From Alphaproteobacteria bacterium (GTDB taxonomy: Bacteria; Pseudomonadota; Alphaproteobacteria; Rs-D84): a DNA stretch of 51,229 nucleotides. The translations under genes were made by a program, and so were the position numbers. The notes under the pieces were generated by a model. That model did not search any database. It was not told where the DNA came from and was given only the letters and a program-made list of their open reading frames with translations. Position 1 is the first letter of the stretch, and each line of letters opens with the position of its first letter. Location of the stretch: NCBI GenBank assembly GCA_009784275.1, contig WRCA01000006.1, positions 1-51,229 of the forward strand. The letters are read 5' to 3'. This document shows positions 38,956 to 49,493 of the stretch, piece after piece.

Positions 38956-40251
38956 ATGCCATATCCAACCTCTGCCCAACGTCCGGATCTTCTTAAAATT
39001 CTGGAAGAAGAAATTGCCGTAATAAAATCAACCATCAAACCAGGCGAAAAAGTGCTCTGCGCGCTTTCCGGCGGCGTTGATTCATGTGTTGTTGCAAGCA
39101 TACTGCATGAAGCAATCGGCGATCAATTGATTTGCGTATTTGTTGATCATGGCGGGATGAGATTTGGTGAAGCCAAAGAAATCAAACAAAGATTTACCAA
39201 GCAATTCGGTCAAAGCTTTATCGCAGTAGATGCATCCAAGGAATATTTAAGAGCCATCAAGGGTGTTTCGGATTCCGAGCAACTACGCAAGATTATTGGT
39301 AAAAAATTCATAGATGTATTCAAGGAAACAGTTGATAAATTCGAAAACATAAAATACTTTGCACAAGGGACGATTTTAACCGACCTTGATGAAAGCGGGC
39401 ATGGGGGCAAAAATAAAATCAAGACTCATCATAATGTCGATGTTGATAAATTCGTTGAGGAAAAAGGGTGGACTTTGATAGAACCACTTAAACGTTTACG
39501 CAAGGAAGATGTTCGCACAATCGGCAGCTGGATGAATATTCCGGAAGAACATTTAAAGCGTCAGCCATTCCCCGGTCCCGGCAATTATCTTCGCGTCATA
39601 GGCGGCAGCGGCATAACAGGTAAAGATTTGAAAAAAGTTTCAGAGTTTGATGCAATTGTCAGGAGACGCCTCGATGCAGCCAAACTTCCTGATGCCAAAC
39701 AATATTTCGGCGCAGTAGCAAAAAATATGAAATTCAGAGGCGACTTTGTCAGAGGAATTAATAAAGAACTTATCGAGGAAGCCAAAGATATAATCGGAAG
39801 TGTTATTCATCCGAGATTTTTTACCGATGACCTGGTAAGTCTTGCGCCGAAAACCAAAGTCACCGGAATCAGGGATGAAGCGCGTGCCGAAGAACCAATC
39901 ATGGTTGTTAATGGTTTATCTATACTTAATGCGGCGCTTGGTGATGGTAAAGTTTCAAAAGATACTGATATTAAGTTAAACAAAATCAAGTGCGAAATAG
40001 CGGATAGGATTTGCGCTGCGCTGCCAATCGGTCGCGTGATGTACAACCAGAACATGGCTTCGCTCTCTAATCCTTATAGTTTTATTGTGCGTGCGATTAA
40101 TACCACGAACTTTGACCGAGCTGTGCCAACTTATATAAATATGGGCCTGCGGGTAACCATTAAGAGAGATCTTGATGAGCTGTTTGGGCGCTGTCAGTCT
40201 TTATTGTTCGATATGACCAGCAAGCCAAGCTCTACGGTAGAATACAGGTAA
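38956..40251 (+). CDS. guaA: GMP synthase-like ATP-pyrophosphatase without glutamine amidotransferase domain
   Basis: PP-loop CALSGGVDSCVVASIL; RQPFPGPGNYLRVIGG; C-terminal MTSKPSSTVEYR; no GATase region. ATG at 38908 is an alternative start. Confidence 0.75.
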   Translation: MPYPTSAQRPDLLKILEEEIAVIKSTIKPGEKVLCALSGGVDSCVVASILHEAIGDQLICVFVDHGGMRFGEAKEIKQRFTKQFGQSFIAVDASKEYLRAIKGVSDSEQLRKIIGKKFIDVFKETVDKFENIKYFAQGTILTDLDESGHGGKNKIKTHHNVDVDKFVEEKGWTLIEPLKRLRKEDVRTIGSWMNIPEEHLKRQPFPGPGNYLRVIGGSGITGKDLKKVSEFDAIVRRRLDAAKLPDAKQYFGAVAKNMKFRGDFVRGINKELIEEAKDIIGSVIHPRFFTDDLVSLAPKTKVTGIRDEARAEEPIMVVNGLSILNAALGDGKVSKDTDIKLNKIKCEIADRICAALPIGRVMYNQNMASLSNPYSFIVRAINTTNFDRAVPTYINMGLRVTIKRDLDELFGRCQSLLFDMTSKPSSTVEYR

Positions 40252-40258
40252 TTATACT

Positions 40259-41575
40259 TTATTCCCATCGAGTGCCCAGCATATAAATCGGAAGCTCTGT
40301 ATCGCCTTGTTTATGACGCAGGTGTCCCAGCGTCGCATAGATTGTTTCTTTCGGTTTGAAAGTTCCTTTGTAAAATTTCATACCCGGCGAGTGACGTCTG
40401 CCTTCATTTAGTCTAATTTTTACCGGCACGATTTGTCCCTTTGTTTCCAACACGAATTCTATTTCTCCGTAATTTTTGTCCCCATTCCAATAGAACATAG
40501 GAATTCCATCACCATGCGCGAGAAGTTCTTGGAAAACAAATTGCTCCATCGTACCACCGCTTACATTACCAAAGTTCGGATCACGGATTCCGCACATTGC
40601 GCACATCAGTCCAATATCTGGTAAGTACAATTTGAATATATGCGGTTCCGCATTATCCGCTAATGGTGGCTGCGGGATTCGCACCCTGTGCAAGGCATAC
40701 ATCATTCGCGTATCTTTCAGCCATTCCAATGCGGAATCAAAATCCCTTCCACGGGAACCAGGTCGGACCCTGGAATACAAAAAGCGCCGGTTTTGTTCCT
40801 GCAATTGCTTTGGCACGCTGTTCCATATCTCACCGGCACGGCGGGATAATGCTTTATCACCAGGGCGTTGTGAAAAGTCGGCGTAGTTAGCTGCCAGAAT
40901 CATCTCGTGCTCGCGTTGTGTATAAGCGCGATCTTTGCCGGTTTCCAAAAATTTTTTTACTGCGGCGGGCATTCCCCCCACGAATAAGTATTCCCCCAAA
41001 AGGGCCATGATAGAATCATGAAACACAGAAATCTTATCCCAGTCGCGGCTTTGCAAAGCTTTCGCATATTGACCAGAATCATCCGTCGCCGTCAGAAATT
41101 CCAGAAATGTCATTGGATATAGGGTCATTGTATCTATTTTATCTTCTGCCTCGACACACTCCTTGCGGCAAATGACTTCCAGGAAATTGCCTGCTGCTAT
41201 GATATGGTATTCAGGAGTTGACTTTCGGAATTCATTTAGCGCGATCAAGGCTTTTGGGCACCATTGGATATCGTCCAAAATAATCAATGTAGTTTCTGGA
41301 GAAATTTCTGTTTTTGTAAAAGAGGAAAGCTCTTTGATTATGCGTTTTGCGTCCAACGTTCCGTCAAAGATATGTTGCGCGCCGCTGTTCTGGTTAAAAT
41401 GGATGTATACAGCGTTTGTATAGCCGGTGCGTCCGAACTCCCTCATCAGCCAGGTTTTCCCCACAGATCGCGCCCCGCGCAGCAATAGGGGGCGTCTGTG
41501 CCCAGAATTTTTCCAATTTTCAAGCTTTTGCATCGCGATACGCCACATTTCCCAGCCTTTTGCTCTTGATTTCAT
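40259..41575 (-). CDS. AAA_14 / DUF4143 ATPase
   Basis: Walker A LLLRGARSVGKTWLMREFG, Walker B TLIILDDIQWCPKAL, ELLAHG...FYWNGDKNYGEIEFVLE DUF4143-type C-terminus. Confidence 0.85.
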   Translation of the reverse strand: MKSRAKGWEMWRIAMQKLENWKNSGHRRPLLLRGARSVGKTWLMREFGRTGYTNAVYIHFNQNSGAQHIFDGTLDAKRIIKELSSFTKTEISPETTLIILDDIQWCPKALIALNEFRKSTPEYHIIAAGNFLEVICRKECVEAEDKIDTMTLYPMTFLEFLTATDDSGQYAKALQSRDWDKISVFHDSIMALLGEYLFVGGMPAAVKKFLETGKDRAYTQREHEMILAANYADFSQRPGDKALSRRAGEIWNSVPKQLQEQNRRFLYSRVRPGSRGRDFDSALEWLKDTRMMYALHRVRIPQPPLADNAEPHIFKLYLPDIGLMCAMCGIRDPNFGNVSGGTMEQFVFQELLAHGDGIPMFYWNGDKNYGEIEFVLETKGQIVPVKIRLNEGRRHSPGMKFYKGTFKPKETIYATLGHLRHKQGDTELPIYMLGTRWE

Positions 41576-41770
41576 CAGAGTTATTATACCTATTTTTTAC
41601 CGAAATTCAAAGAAGTTCAGTGATAAGTTTGCACGTGATTCTAGAAATAATGTGCAATATAAACACATTATTCTAATTTTTCTCTTGACTATGGAATTCG
41701 GCGGACTAGACTTTTAATTGTTACAGAGTGGACGATTCGTCGGGCGAGAGATGGCAAAAGAGGCCAAAAA

Positions 41771-42199
41771 ATGGTGATTTTTGATAAAAACAGCTGGGAT
41801 AATGGCGCAATTAGCGAAAATTCTGCAAATGGAAGTTTTCTTCCAGAGTCTGTGATGCAGCAACCCGTCAATATAAAAGGGCAGATTTCATCCGCTGTGG
41901 CTGGACTTGGTATAATTCCACGGCTTCTGCCGGTTATCGAAGCATATGAATCAAAAGAGATAAGAAAAGAGCAGACAGAATTCTGTATGCCTGATTTTGT
42001 TTATGCTGCAAGTAAGGAAGACTCTTTTTGGAAAAACTTCAAACTGCTGCGCGACTGGCACGTCGCTGCAGGCGTCGAAAATCCGGACGAGGCCGTATTG
42101 CGGGATGTAGAGCAGTTATTGATTCTTGAACTCCGCTTGAGCGATTTTATATTCGAAGCATTTAAGAAAGATGGGAAGGCATACTTTATGCTTGCATGA
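41771..42199 (+). CDS. Hypothetical protein, 142 aa
   Basis: Coherent ORF; no family recognised. Confidence 0.5.
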   Translation: MVIFDKNSWDNGAISENSANGSFLPESVMQQPVNIKGQISSAVAGLGIIPRLLPVIEAYESKEIRKEQTEFCMPDFVYAASKEDSFWKNFKLLRDWHVAAGVENPDEAVLRDVEQLLILELRLSDFIFEAFKKDGKAYFMLA

Positions 42200-42223
42200 A
42201 TTACGATTGCAGATGATTACTGC

Positions 42224-42251
42224 TTGAAATGTTTTAAATTCAGATTATAAT
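42224..42251 (+). promoter_or_regulatory. Putative sigma-70 promoter of the T-box leader
   Basis: TTGAAA (42224-42229), 16-nt spacer, TATAAT (42246-42251). Confidence 0.6.
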
Positions 42252-42257
42252 ATTGGC

Positions 42258-42431
42258 AATGGAATTTATCTGCGATGACCCGATTGACGACCGGAGAGCT
42301 GTGATTTCCAAAAATTAAAGATAAAAGACAGGGTGGCACCGCGCTAAACCCACCCATCGAAATCTGTGATTTCGTTGGGACTAGGGATCCAGCGCCCCTG
42401 ATTATAAATAAGAAACAAAAAGGTGCTTTTC
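42258..42431 (+). promoter_or_regulatory. T-box-like leader upstream of aspS2
   Basis: AGGGTGGCACCGCG at 42330-42343; antiterminator-type fold CAGGG(42329-42333):CCCTG(42396-42400) and GCGCT(42341-42345):AGCGC(42391-42395) with 7-nt bulge TGGCACC; internal hairpin CGAAATC-TGT-GATTTCG. Confidence 0.8.
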
Positions 42432-43766
42432 ATGAAAACTAAAAGAACACATATTGCCGAAATTCCAAAAGAACAAGGTAAAAAAATAGAAATAGCAGGT
42501 CATGCACAAGTTATTCGCGGACAAAGCGCAGTTATGTTTATAATTCTGCGCGATATAACCGGCACTGTGCAATGTGTAATAGACAAAGCAAATCCGCAAT
42601 TCGAATTGGCGCAAACAATAACGACAGAATCCATTTTGGAAATTAAAGGAACGATTGTTGAAACGAAAGTAACTAATAGTACTCCGAATGGAATAGAGAT
42701 TCAGATCGAATCTTTTGAAATTCTGTCGCTGGCTGAAGCGTTACCAATTCCAATAATTGAAAAAGGCGGGATAGAAGTTACACCAGAAGTAAGTCAGGAC
42801 TGGCGCTTTTTGACAGTGCGCCGTGTACGTAATGCGACCATTATGAAAGCTTTATCTGCGCTGGATCGTGGATATTCAGAATTCCTGATCAGCCAGGGCT
42901 TCATTGGAACTCATACCCCAAAATTAATGGCGACAGCATCGGAATCAAATGCTGAATTATTCAAGTTGGATTATTTTGGTAAGACTGCATATTTGGCGCA
43001 AAGCCCGCAACTTTACAAACAAATGGCGATCGCTGCTGGGCTAGAACGAGTGTTTGAAATTGCTCCATTGTTCCGTGCTGATCCATCTTTCACGACACGT
43101 CATGCTACGGAATTTATCGGTCATGACGCAGAGATGGGATATATAAATGATTTCTCTGAAGTTATGGACATGTTGGAAAAAGCAATCATGCATATTGCGG
43201 AAACCATTCATGAAACTTGTGGTTCCGATATTGAAAAGTATCTCGGTATTTCGGATATTAGAATAAAGAAGCCATTCCTGCGAATAACTATGCATAAGGC
43301 ACGCGAGATTTTAAAAAACCGCGGTATCCAGACCGACGACGGGAAAGACCTTTCTACGGCCGAAGAAAAAGCAATCGGCGAATGGGCAAAGCAAGAGCAT
43401 GATAATGACTTCGTTTTCGTTACAGAATTTCCATGGGCGGCGCGTCCGTTCTATCATAAAAAAAGCGTCAGTAGTGATGATGGAGTAACTCCGATTACGA
43501 TTAGTGCAGACTTGATTTGCAAAGGTGTAGAGTTGGTTACGACTGCCCAACGTGAAGAAAATTATGAAAAGCTGGTTACGCAGTGTAAAGAGAAAGGGCT
43601 GCATCAAGAAGGTTTGCAATGGTATCTGGACTGTTTCCGGTTTGGTATGCCACCACATGGCGGCTGGGGAATGGGTGGCGGCCGATTGTTGAAACAATTA
43701 TTGAATTTGGAAACTCTGCGCGAAGCGACATTCTTATTCCGCGGACCAAATAGATTAACGCCATAA
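42432..43766 (+). CDS. aspS: Aspartyl-tRNA synthetase, archaeal/eukaryotic-like type (AspS2-like)
   Basis: KTAYLAQSPQLYKQMAIAAGLERVFEIAPLFRADPSFTTRHATEF; GMPPHGGWGMGGGRLLKQLLNL; lacks the long bacterial GAD insertion. ATG 42432 with AAAAAGG RBS preferred to GTG 42423. Confidence 0.88.
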   Translation: MKTKRTHIAEIPKEQGKKIEIAGHAQVIRGQSAVMFIILRDITGTVQCVIDKANPQFELAQTITTESILEIKGTIVETKVTNSTPNGIEIQIESFEILSLAEALPIPIIEKGGIEVTPEVSQDWRFLTVRRVRNATIMKALSALDRGYSEFLISQGFIGTHTPKLMATASESNAELFKLDYFGKTAYLAQSPQLYKQMAIAAGLERVFEIAPLFRADPSFTTRHATEFIGHDAEMGYINDFSEVMDMLEKAIMHIAETIHETCGSDIEKYLGISDIRIKKPFLRITMHKAREILKNRGIQTDDGKDLSTAEEKAIGEWAKQEHDNDFVFVTEFPWAARPFYHKKSVSSDDGVTPITISADLICKGVELVTTAQREENYEKLVTQCKEKGLHQEGLQWYLDCFRFGMPPHGGWGMGGGRLLKQLLNLETLREATFLFRGPNRLTP

Positions 43767-43791
43767 AAAATCCCGCAATTGCGGGATTTTT
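43766..43791 (+). terminator. Rho-independent terminator after aspS
   Basis: AAAAATCCCGCAATTGCGGGATTTTT. Confidence 0.88.
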
Positions 43792-43865
43792 AGTTATGAA
43801 TATCATCTTATACCCAACTAATTTTATTTCTACTACGATTTTCAGCATGGCGGAGGTAACAGAAA

Positions 43866-44231
43866 ATGCTGGAAAGCGAGCAAATCGAAAGTTTGGCAAG
43901 AAGTTTAAAGCTCACCCCGTATCAATTATATATGCTGCAGCAAAACGGGTATAAATATAATTTAAACAAGCTGGTTAAACGCGGCGCTCTTTTATACGCG
44001 CCATACAAGTGCGAGCTGGCACGTAACTGGTCTGACGGCGTTGCAAAGATTTTCTTGGGGTCGCGTGCAGACTTGATCGGTTCGGACAGAATTCTTGTTT
44101 ATGATCAACGTGGCATCAGGCTCTATAACTCTGGTCATTACCGTGCTGTGGACGGGTACGGCAATCATTATTATGCTGATCAAGATGGCAATTTAGTGAA
44201 CAGTGTGTATCTTACAGAACGCTCGCGTTAA
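43866..44231 (+). CDS. Hypothetical protein, 121 aa
   Basis: RBS GGAGG before ATG; overlaps the 3' end of the convergent AsmA-like gene. Confidence 0.55.
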   Translation: MLESEQIESLARSLKLTPYQLYMLQQNGYKYNLNKLVKRGALLYAPYKCELARNWSDGVAKIFLGSRADLIGSDRILVYDQRGIRLYNSGHYRAVDGYGNHYYADQDGNLVNSVYLTERSR

Positions 44232-46773
44232 CCCTTATGAAATCCGCCATATAATCAGGATCAAGCACCATCATGATTTCAGACAGAGAATAATTGCGTT
44301 CTCCATTCGGCATGATGTTCAATGATATCGGTCGTGGATCTGGTGACGAACCACGTAGCAAAATTCCAATTTGCGCAGAAAGTTTGCCCTCTTGCAATTG
44401 TAGGTTTCCTGACATTTCAGTATTTCGCGCAGTCAGCAAGAATTTTTTATTTGTTTGGAATTTTCCATTTTCATATATACCTGACACCCGCAAAGATTTT
44501 ATTTTCGTATCTCCGCCGGATAATGCATATGAAATTGTATCTTCGACATTCAATCTGGTAAGATTCGATGCGCGCGCATAGAACCAATCTGTTCCGATAC
44601 CGTTCAATATTCCACCATCAAAGCTGATATCTAATGTGCCTTTTATATTATTCCAAAAATCAAAAGCTATTTTCCCTTGGGAAGATAACGCAGCACGGCC
44701 TGTAATTACAGAATCTGAAACATCAAGCGGAGAATTGGGCCCCAGCAGAAATCCCGCAAAGGCAAACTTATTCAATTGCACCAAGATATCATAAGTTGCC
44801 GCAGAATTTTTCTTTATCGAAACCATAAGGCTTCCTTTGGCATCATCGGTAATTGAGAAGTCTTGCGTGCCATTGCGCAATGAATAAACAAAGTTATCGT
44901 ATGAATTTTCATCCCAAACAATCACAGATGCAGAAATCGATAGCCCTGTATCCCCCAGCATAAACGGTGCCAGGATCGGCGCGCCTGATAAGAACCGCAT
45001 TTCTTCGTAATTATCGAAGTATTTTTGGTTTGCAAATATATCCAGGTTAAGAATATCTGTTTTCAGGGTTATATTCGAACCGCTCATTGTTCCGCGAAAT
45101 ATATGATCCGCAATACGAATTTCCAAATCTTTGATATAAGGCTTTGAGTAATTCCCGGAAATTTGATACGGAAAATCATTTGCGAATACCAGCTCTATAT
45201 TTGGATAGAACGCAGTCAGAAGTTCTTGCGCGCTGTTTCCCGACATAAAAAAGAAATTGCCTTGCAGATGCAATTCCCATTCTTCGCCCACAGGTATAAA
45301 CGAAAAAGTTTCCGCGTCCCAGGTCATTTGTCCCCGCGCGCCGCGCATCGAAATGGGAAGAAACTCGAACCCTGCACCCAGCCAATCCAAGCTTTTATTT
45401 TTCACAGATGTATATTCGATTGTGAATTTTTTGTTTTTTATCGTGATTTTTCCGGCGGCATTTGCAAAATCAAAAACCACGACCCCATTATTTCCAAGGA
45501 AAGCGAGGGCTTTGGCAAAATCAAAGTTTTCAGGCATCATTGATTTTGACAGCAATGTTGCATGGAAAGAATTTTTATCGACTGCCAATGTTCCTGTTAT
45601 CGCAATGTCTTTGTTCGAATATGAGTATTCATTGCATTGCCAGACTTCTGCATCTCCGCTGAATAAGCAAGAGATTTCAGCGCCATCACGCATAAACCGC
45701 AGGGTCAGGCTTTGGGCGCCTTGCGCAGTAATTTCGCCCACAATAGAGCCGCTGATTTTATTATTCTCAAATTCGATCTTGTCTATGATTATCTCGTCGC
45801 CTTCACCCATTACATTCAGCTTTATACGATTATATACGGTGTTCATGAATTTCAGATTCCCGCGCAGGTCCAGGCTCAAGATGGAATCATTTACAATTGA
45901 TTGTTTCTTTAGTAAAAATGTTAAGTCAATATTGATATTATCCGATTTGAATTGGATTGTTTTTGGACCATTTTCTGGCAATTCTAAATTCCCAGTAAAA
46001 TCATAGCCGCCGATATCCCCGCGCAGATCAGAAAATTTAAATCCGTAATTGCCATCCCAATCAAAGTTCATGGTCAGGTTTACATGCTGTTCTATTTTAG
46101 GTTCCAGAAAATCAAACCAGGCGTTAATCTTGTCGGTATCTATTGCAAGCTGACCGACCGCGCCGCCACTTGGGCGCAGCATTCCGCGTATCAGCAGTCC
46201 TTCGTTTTTGTTAATAACGGTAAAGTCATATCCGCTGGTTTCTATTGTATACTTATGCTGATCGGTGCGTACGGTTCCGCGGAAGTTTCCATTCTGCAGC
46301 TGTCCTTCGAGGATGCGGTAAGATTTTCCCATAAAACTTACTTCTGAATCGCGTAGATCTATGGGTCTTATTATTTTCGGTGCGATGATTTCCTTGATTT
46401 CAAGTTTAGCGCCATCCAAAATGATTCTTTCGGTCAATGGCGCTTGGCTTATATCAAAAATGCTGGATAAAGGAACCGAAAATAAAACAGAATCGATTTT
46501 TCCGTCCGGGATCTTAACATCGCGCACTACGACGGTTGTGCGCCCCAGAAAGCTCATATGAATATTCCCGTTTATTTTTGCGGGGATTCCAGTTTGGGAA
46601 AGAATGACATGTTCAAAATGAGGTTTCAGCCTGTTAAGGCTGATCATTGGCGGAATAATCGCCACCGCCAGACCAAACAGTGCCAGTACCGATAAGACAA
46701 TTAAAAAAACGAGGCGTTTATGTCGAGCCTTCAATCTTCCCCCCTTGCAACTTGCAATCTGATTGTAAAACAT
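44212..46773 (-). CDS. AsmA-family-like envelope protein
   Basis: N-terminal TM followed by [44 protein letters not shown]; large beta-rich protein. True start may be downstream (e.g. TTG near 46733), because the ORF-track start is only 13 bp from divergent uvrB. Confidence 0.75.
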   Translation of the reverse strand: MFYNQIASCKGGRLKARHKRLVFLIVLSVLALFGLAVAIIPPMISLNRLKPHFEHVILSQTGIPAKINGNIHMSFLGRTTVVVRDVKIPDGKIDSVLFSVPLSSIFDISQAPLTERIILDGAKLEIKEIIAPKIIRPIDLRDSEVSFMGKSYRILEGQLQNGNFRGTVRTDQHKYTIETSGYDFTVINKNEGLLIRGMLRPSGGAVGQLAIDTDKINAWFDFLEPKIEQHVNLTMNFDWDGNYGFKFSDLRGDIGGYDFTGNLELPENGPKTIQFKSDNINIDLTFLLKKQSIVNDSILSLDLRGNLKFMNTVYNRIKLNVMGEGDEIIIDKIEFENNKISGSIVGEITAQGAQSLTLRFMRDGAEISCLFSGDAEVWQCNEYSYSNKDIAITGTLAVDKNSFHATLLSKSMMPENFDFAKALAFLGNNGVVVFDFANAAGKITIKNKKFTIEYTSVKNKSLDWLGAGFEFLPISMRGARGQMTWDAETFSFIPVGEEWELHLQGNFFFMSGNSAQELLTAFYPNIELVFANDFPYQISGNYSKPYIKDLEIRIADHIFRGTMSGSNITLKTDILNLDIFANQKYFDNYEEMRFLSGAPILAPFMLGDTGLSISASVIVWDENSYDNFVYSLRNGTQDFSITDDAKGSLMVSIKKNSAATYDILVQLNKFAFAGFLLGPNSPLDVSDSVITGRAALSSQGKIAFDFWNNIKGTLDISFDGGILNGIGTDWFYARASNLTRLNVEDTISYALSGGDTKIKSLRVSGIYENGKFQTNKKFLLTARNTEMSGNLQLQEGKLSAQIGILLRGSSPDPRPISLNIMPNGERNYSLSEIMMVLDPDYMADFIRVNASVL

Positions 46774-46786
46774 TATATTTAGCCTT

Positions 46787-48775
46787 GTGAATAAGAAAAT
46801 TTTTCATCTTGAAAGCGACTATAAACCTGCCGGCGATCAACCGGCGGCCATTACTGAACTGGTCGGTGGGCTGGAAGAAGGTAAAAAGGCCCAGGTTTTG
46901 TTGGGCGCAACCGGCACGGGCAAGACCTTTACCATGGCGAATATTATTGCCCAGATGGGACGACCCACGCTGATTATGGCGCCGAACAAGATTCTGGCGG
47001 CACAGCTTTATACCGAAATGAAGGCATTTTTCCCGCGCAATCATGTGGAATACTTCGTTTCGTATTATGATTATTATCAGCCAGAGGCTTATTTGCCTAC
47101 AACCGATACCTACATAGACAAAGATGCGTCGATAAATGACCAGTTGGATCGTATGCGGCATAGCGCAACACGTGCGATGTTGGAAGAACGTGATGTAATC
47201 GTGGTATCCAGTGTCTCCAGCATTTACGGGATGGGATCCCCCGCGCAATATTCTGGAATGAGGCTGTTTTTGGCCAAGGGTGAAAAAGTTAGTGCAAAAG
47301 ATGTAATGCGCGCCTTGGTCGATATCCAATACAAAAGAAATGATATCGGTTTCGACCGCGGTGAATTTCGCGTGCGCGGCGACACTATTGATATTTTCCC
47401 CAGTCACAGCCAAGATCGCGGATGGAAGCTTTCGTTTTTCGGGGATGAGATTGAAAATATATGGGAGTTTGATACTTTAACAGGTGGTAAGATAAAAAAC
47501 TTGGATAGCATTGCGGTTTATCCGAATACTCATTATGCAACGCCACAACCGACGGTTATGCAGGCCATCGGTGAAATTAAGAAAGATTTGGCCGTGCGAT
47601 TGGATTACTTTAAAGACAATATGAAGTATGTGGAAGAGCAAAGATTACGAGAGCGTACGAACTTTGACATAGAGATGATGGAAGCCACAGGAATTTGTCG
47701 CAGCATTGAAAACTATTCGCGGTATTTATCTGGACGCAAGGCGGGAGAATCTCCACCGACTTTATTTGAATACTTACCAAAGGATGCGATTTTATTTGTA
47801 GATGAATCGCATGTTTCTATTCCGCAAATTGGCGCGATGGGCAAGGGTGATGCGGCGCGTAAACGTTCGTTGTATGAATATGGTTTTCGTTTGCCATCAT
47901 GTGCAGATAATCGTCCATTGAAGTTCGAAGAATGGGATGCAATGCGTCCGCAGACTATTTTTGTATCCGCAACGCCCGCGGACTGGGAGATGGAGCAAGC
48001 CGGCGGCATAGTGACCGAGCAAGTGATTCGCCCGACAGGATTATTAGACCCGGAAGTAGAGGTTCGCCCAACAAAACATCAAGTTGATAATTTATTGGAA
48101 GAAATAAAAAAGACCAGTGGACGTGTGCTGATTACTACGCTCACTAAAAAAATGGCTGAACAGTTGACTGATTATTTGGTCGAGCATGGAATTCGCGCGC
48201 GATATTTGCACAGTGATATTGAAACTTTGGAACGCATAGATTTGTTGCGGTCGTTGCGTCTGGGCGAATTTGATGTTCTGGTCGGAATTAATCTTTTGCG
48301 CGAAGGACTGGATATTCCGGAATGCGAACTGGTTGCGATTATGGATGCGGACAAGGAAGGGTTTTTACGCAGCACCCGCAGCCTTATCCAAACAATCGGT
48401 CGCGCGGCACGAAATGTTAACGGGCATGTAATTTTATATGCTGATAATATTACTGATTCTATGCAAACCGCGATGAGCGAGACTGCGCGTCGTCGCGAAA
48501 AACAGATGGCGTATAATAAAAAACACGGCATAACTCCGAAGACCATTGTGAAGTCAGTATTTAATGAAGTTACCGACGCGCAAGAAAAGACTGATAAGAA
48601 AAAACAATTTCTTTATACTAAATCTGGCGTTATGGACCGCGCTGGCCTGGAAAAAGAAATCGCATCGCTTACCAGAAAGATGAGAAAGCATGCCGAGAAT
48701 TTGGAATTCGAAGAAGCTGGCGCCATCCGCGATACCGTCCGCAGACTGGAAAATGATTTACTATTATTGGAATAA
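46787..48775 (+). CDS. uvrB: Excinuclease ABC subunit B
   Basis: [51 protein letters not shown]-terminal UVR motif; GTG start. Confidence 0.97.
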   Translation: MNKKIFHLESDYKPAGDQPAAITELVGGLEEGKKAQVLLGATGTGKTFTMANIIAQMGRPTLIMAPNKILAAQLYTEMKAFFPRNHVEYFVSYYDYYQPEAYLPTTDTYIDKDASINDQLDRMRHSATRAMLEERDVIVVSSVSSIYGMGSPAQYSGMRLFLAKGEKVSAKDVMRALVDIQYKRNDIGFDRGEFRVRGDTIDIFPSHSQDRGWKLSFFGDEIENIWEFDTLTGGKIKNLDSIAVYPNTHYATPQPTVMQAIGEIKKDLAVRLDYFKDNMKYVEEQRLRERTNFDIEMMEATGICRSIENYSRYLSGRKAGESPPTLFEYLPKDAILFVDESHVSIPQIGAMGKGDAARKRSLYEYGFRLPSCADNRPLKFEEWDAMRPQTIFVSATPADWEMEQAGGIVTEQVIRPTGLLDPEVEVRPTKHQVDNLLEEIKKTSGRVLITTLTKKMAEQLTDYLVEHGIRARYLHSDIETLERIDLLRSLRLGEFDVLVGINLLREGLDIPECELVAIMDADKEGFLRSTRSLIQTIGRAARNVNGHVILYADNITDSMQTAMSETARRREKQMAYNKKHGITPKTIVKSVFNEVTDAQEKTDKKKQFLYTKSGVMDRAGLEKEIASLTRKMRKHAENLEFEEAGAIRDTVRRLENDLLLLE

Positions 48776-48778
48776 GTT

Positions 48779-49177
48779 ATGGAAATAATATTAAAAAATA
48801 TAAATGAAACCCATAGCTGGGCAAAGGAGTTTGCGAAAACTCTGCGAGCGCCGGTGACGGTTGCTTTACATGGTGACCTGGGGATGGGGAAAAGTGAAAT
48901 TGCGCGCGTAATTATTCAAACCATGCGCGGCGCAGATACAGTTGTGCCAAGTCCTACCTTTACATTGGTACAGAACTATGACGGCATTTCTCATTTTGAT
49001 TTATATCGCATAGAAGACAAATCCGAACTGGAAGAAATTGGATTATCTCACGCGATTGCGAATGATATTGTTCTAATAGAATGGCCGGATATTGCGGGTG
49101 ATTTTTTGCCGCAAAATACTATTCATATCTATTTGGAAGAATTTAATGGCGGACGGAAATTAAAACTTATGGTTTAA
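48779..49177 (+). CDS. tsaE: tRNA threonylcarbamoyladenosine biosynthesis ATPase TsaE
   Basis: ALHGDLGMGKSEIARVI, PSPTFTLVQNYDG, HFDLYRIEDKSELEEIG. Confidence 0.95.
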   Translation: MEIILKNINETHSWAKEFAKTLRAPVTVALHGDLGMGKSEIARVIIQTMRGADTVVPSPTFTLVQNYDGISHFDLYRIEDKSELEEIGLSHAIANDIVLIEWPDIAGDFLPQNTIHIYLEEFNGGRKLKLMV

Positions 49178-49493
49178 TTTGTATTTTCCCAACCGCATCA
49201 TATCCGAAATACTTATCAATTTTTATTCTGAATTCTTCGGTTCTATACGAAAGCTCTGTTGCCATTGCAGGCACCATCGCCTTTAACGTTATATTAAATT
49301 TTTTGTCTTTTGTTTTTCGGGTGCCGGAAAGTTTTGCCAATTTTGCCAGTTCTGCGCCGACCACATGATTCCAATTCTGCGCCAAGTCCGCATCCGACGC
49401 GCGTGCGCCGAATATCTTCATTAGCCCGCCGAATGCCGCCCCCAGCGTTTGCGGTCTTGAAATTCGTTTTGAAAGATTTGGTTTATTTTCCAT
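49167..49493 (-). CDS. DUF721 (DciA-like) protein
   Basis: NWNHVVGAELAKLAKLSGTR.....FNITLKAMVPAMATELSYRTEEFRIKIDKYFG. Confidence 0.7.
   Translation of the reverse strand: MENKPNLSKRISRPQTLGAAFGGLMKIFGARASDADLAQNWNHVVGAELAKLAKLSGTRKTKDKKFNITLKAMVPAMATELSYRTEEFRIKIDKYFGYDAVGKIQIKP

Noticed and set aside
43797-43952. Small plus-strand ORF (MNIILYPTNFISTTIFSMAEVTENAGKRANRKFGKK...)
   Set aside because: Overlaps the RBS and start of the 43866 gene in another frame and lacks an RBS; likely spurious.
46718-47413. 231-aa minus-strand ORF
   Set aside because: Antisense to the conserved N-terminal part of uvrB.
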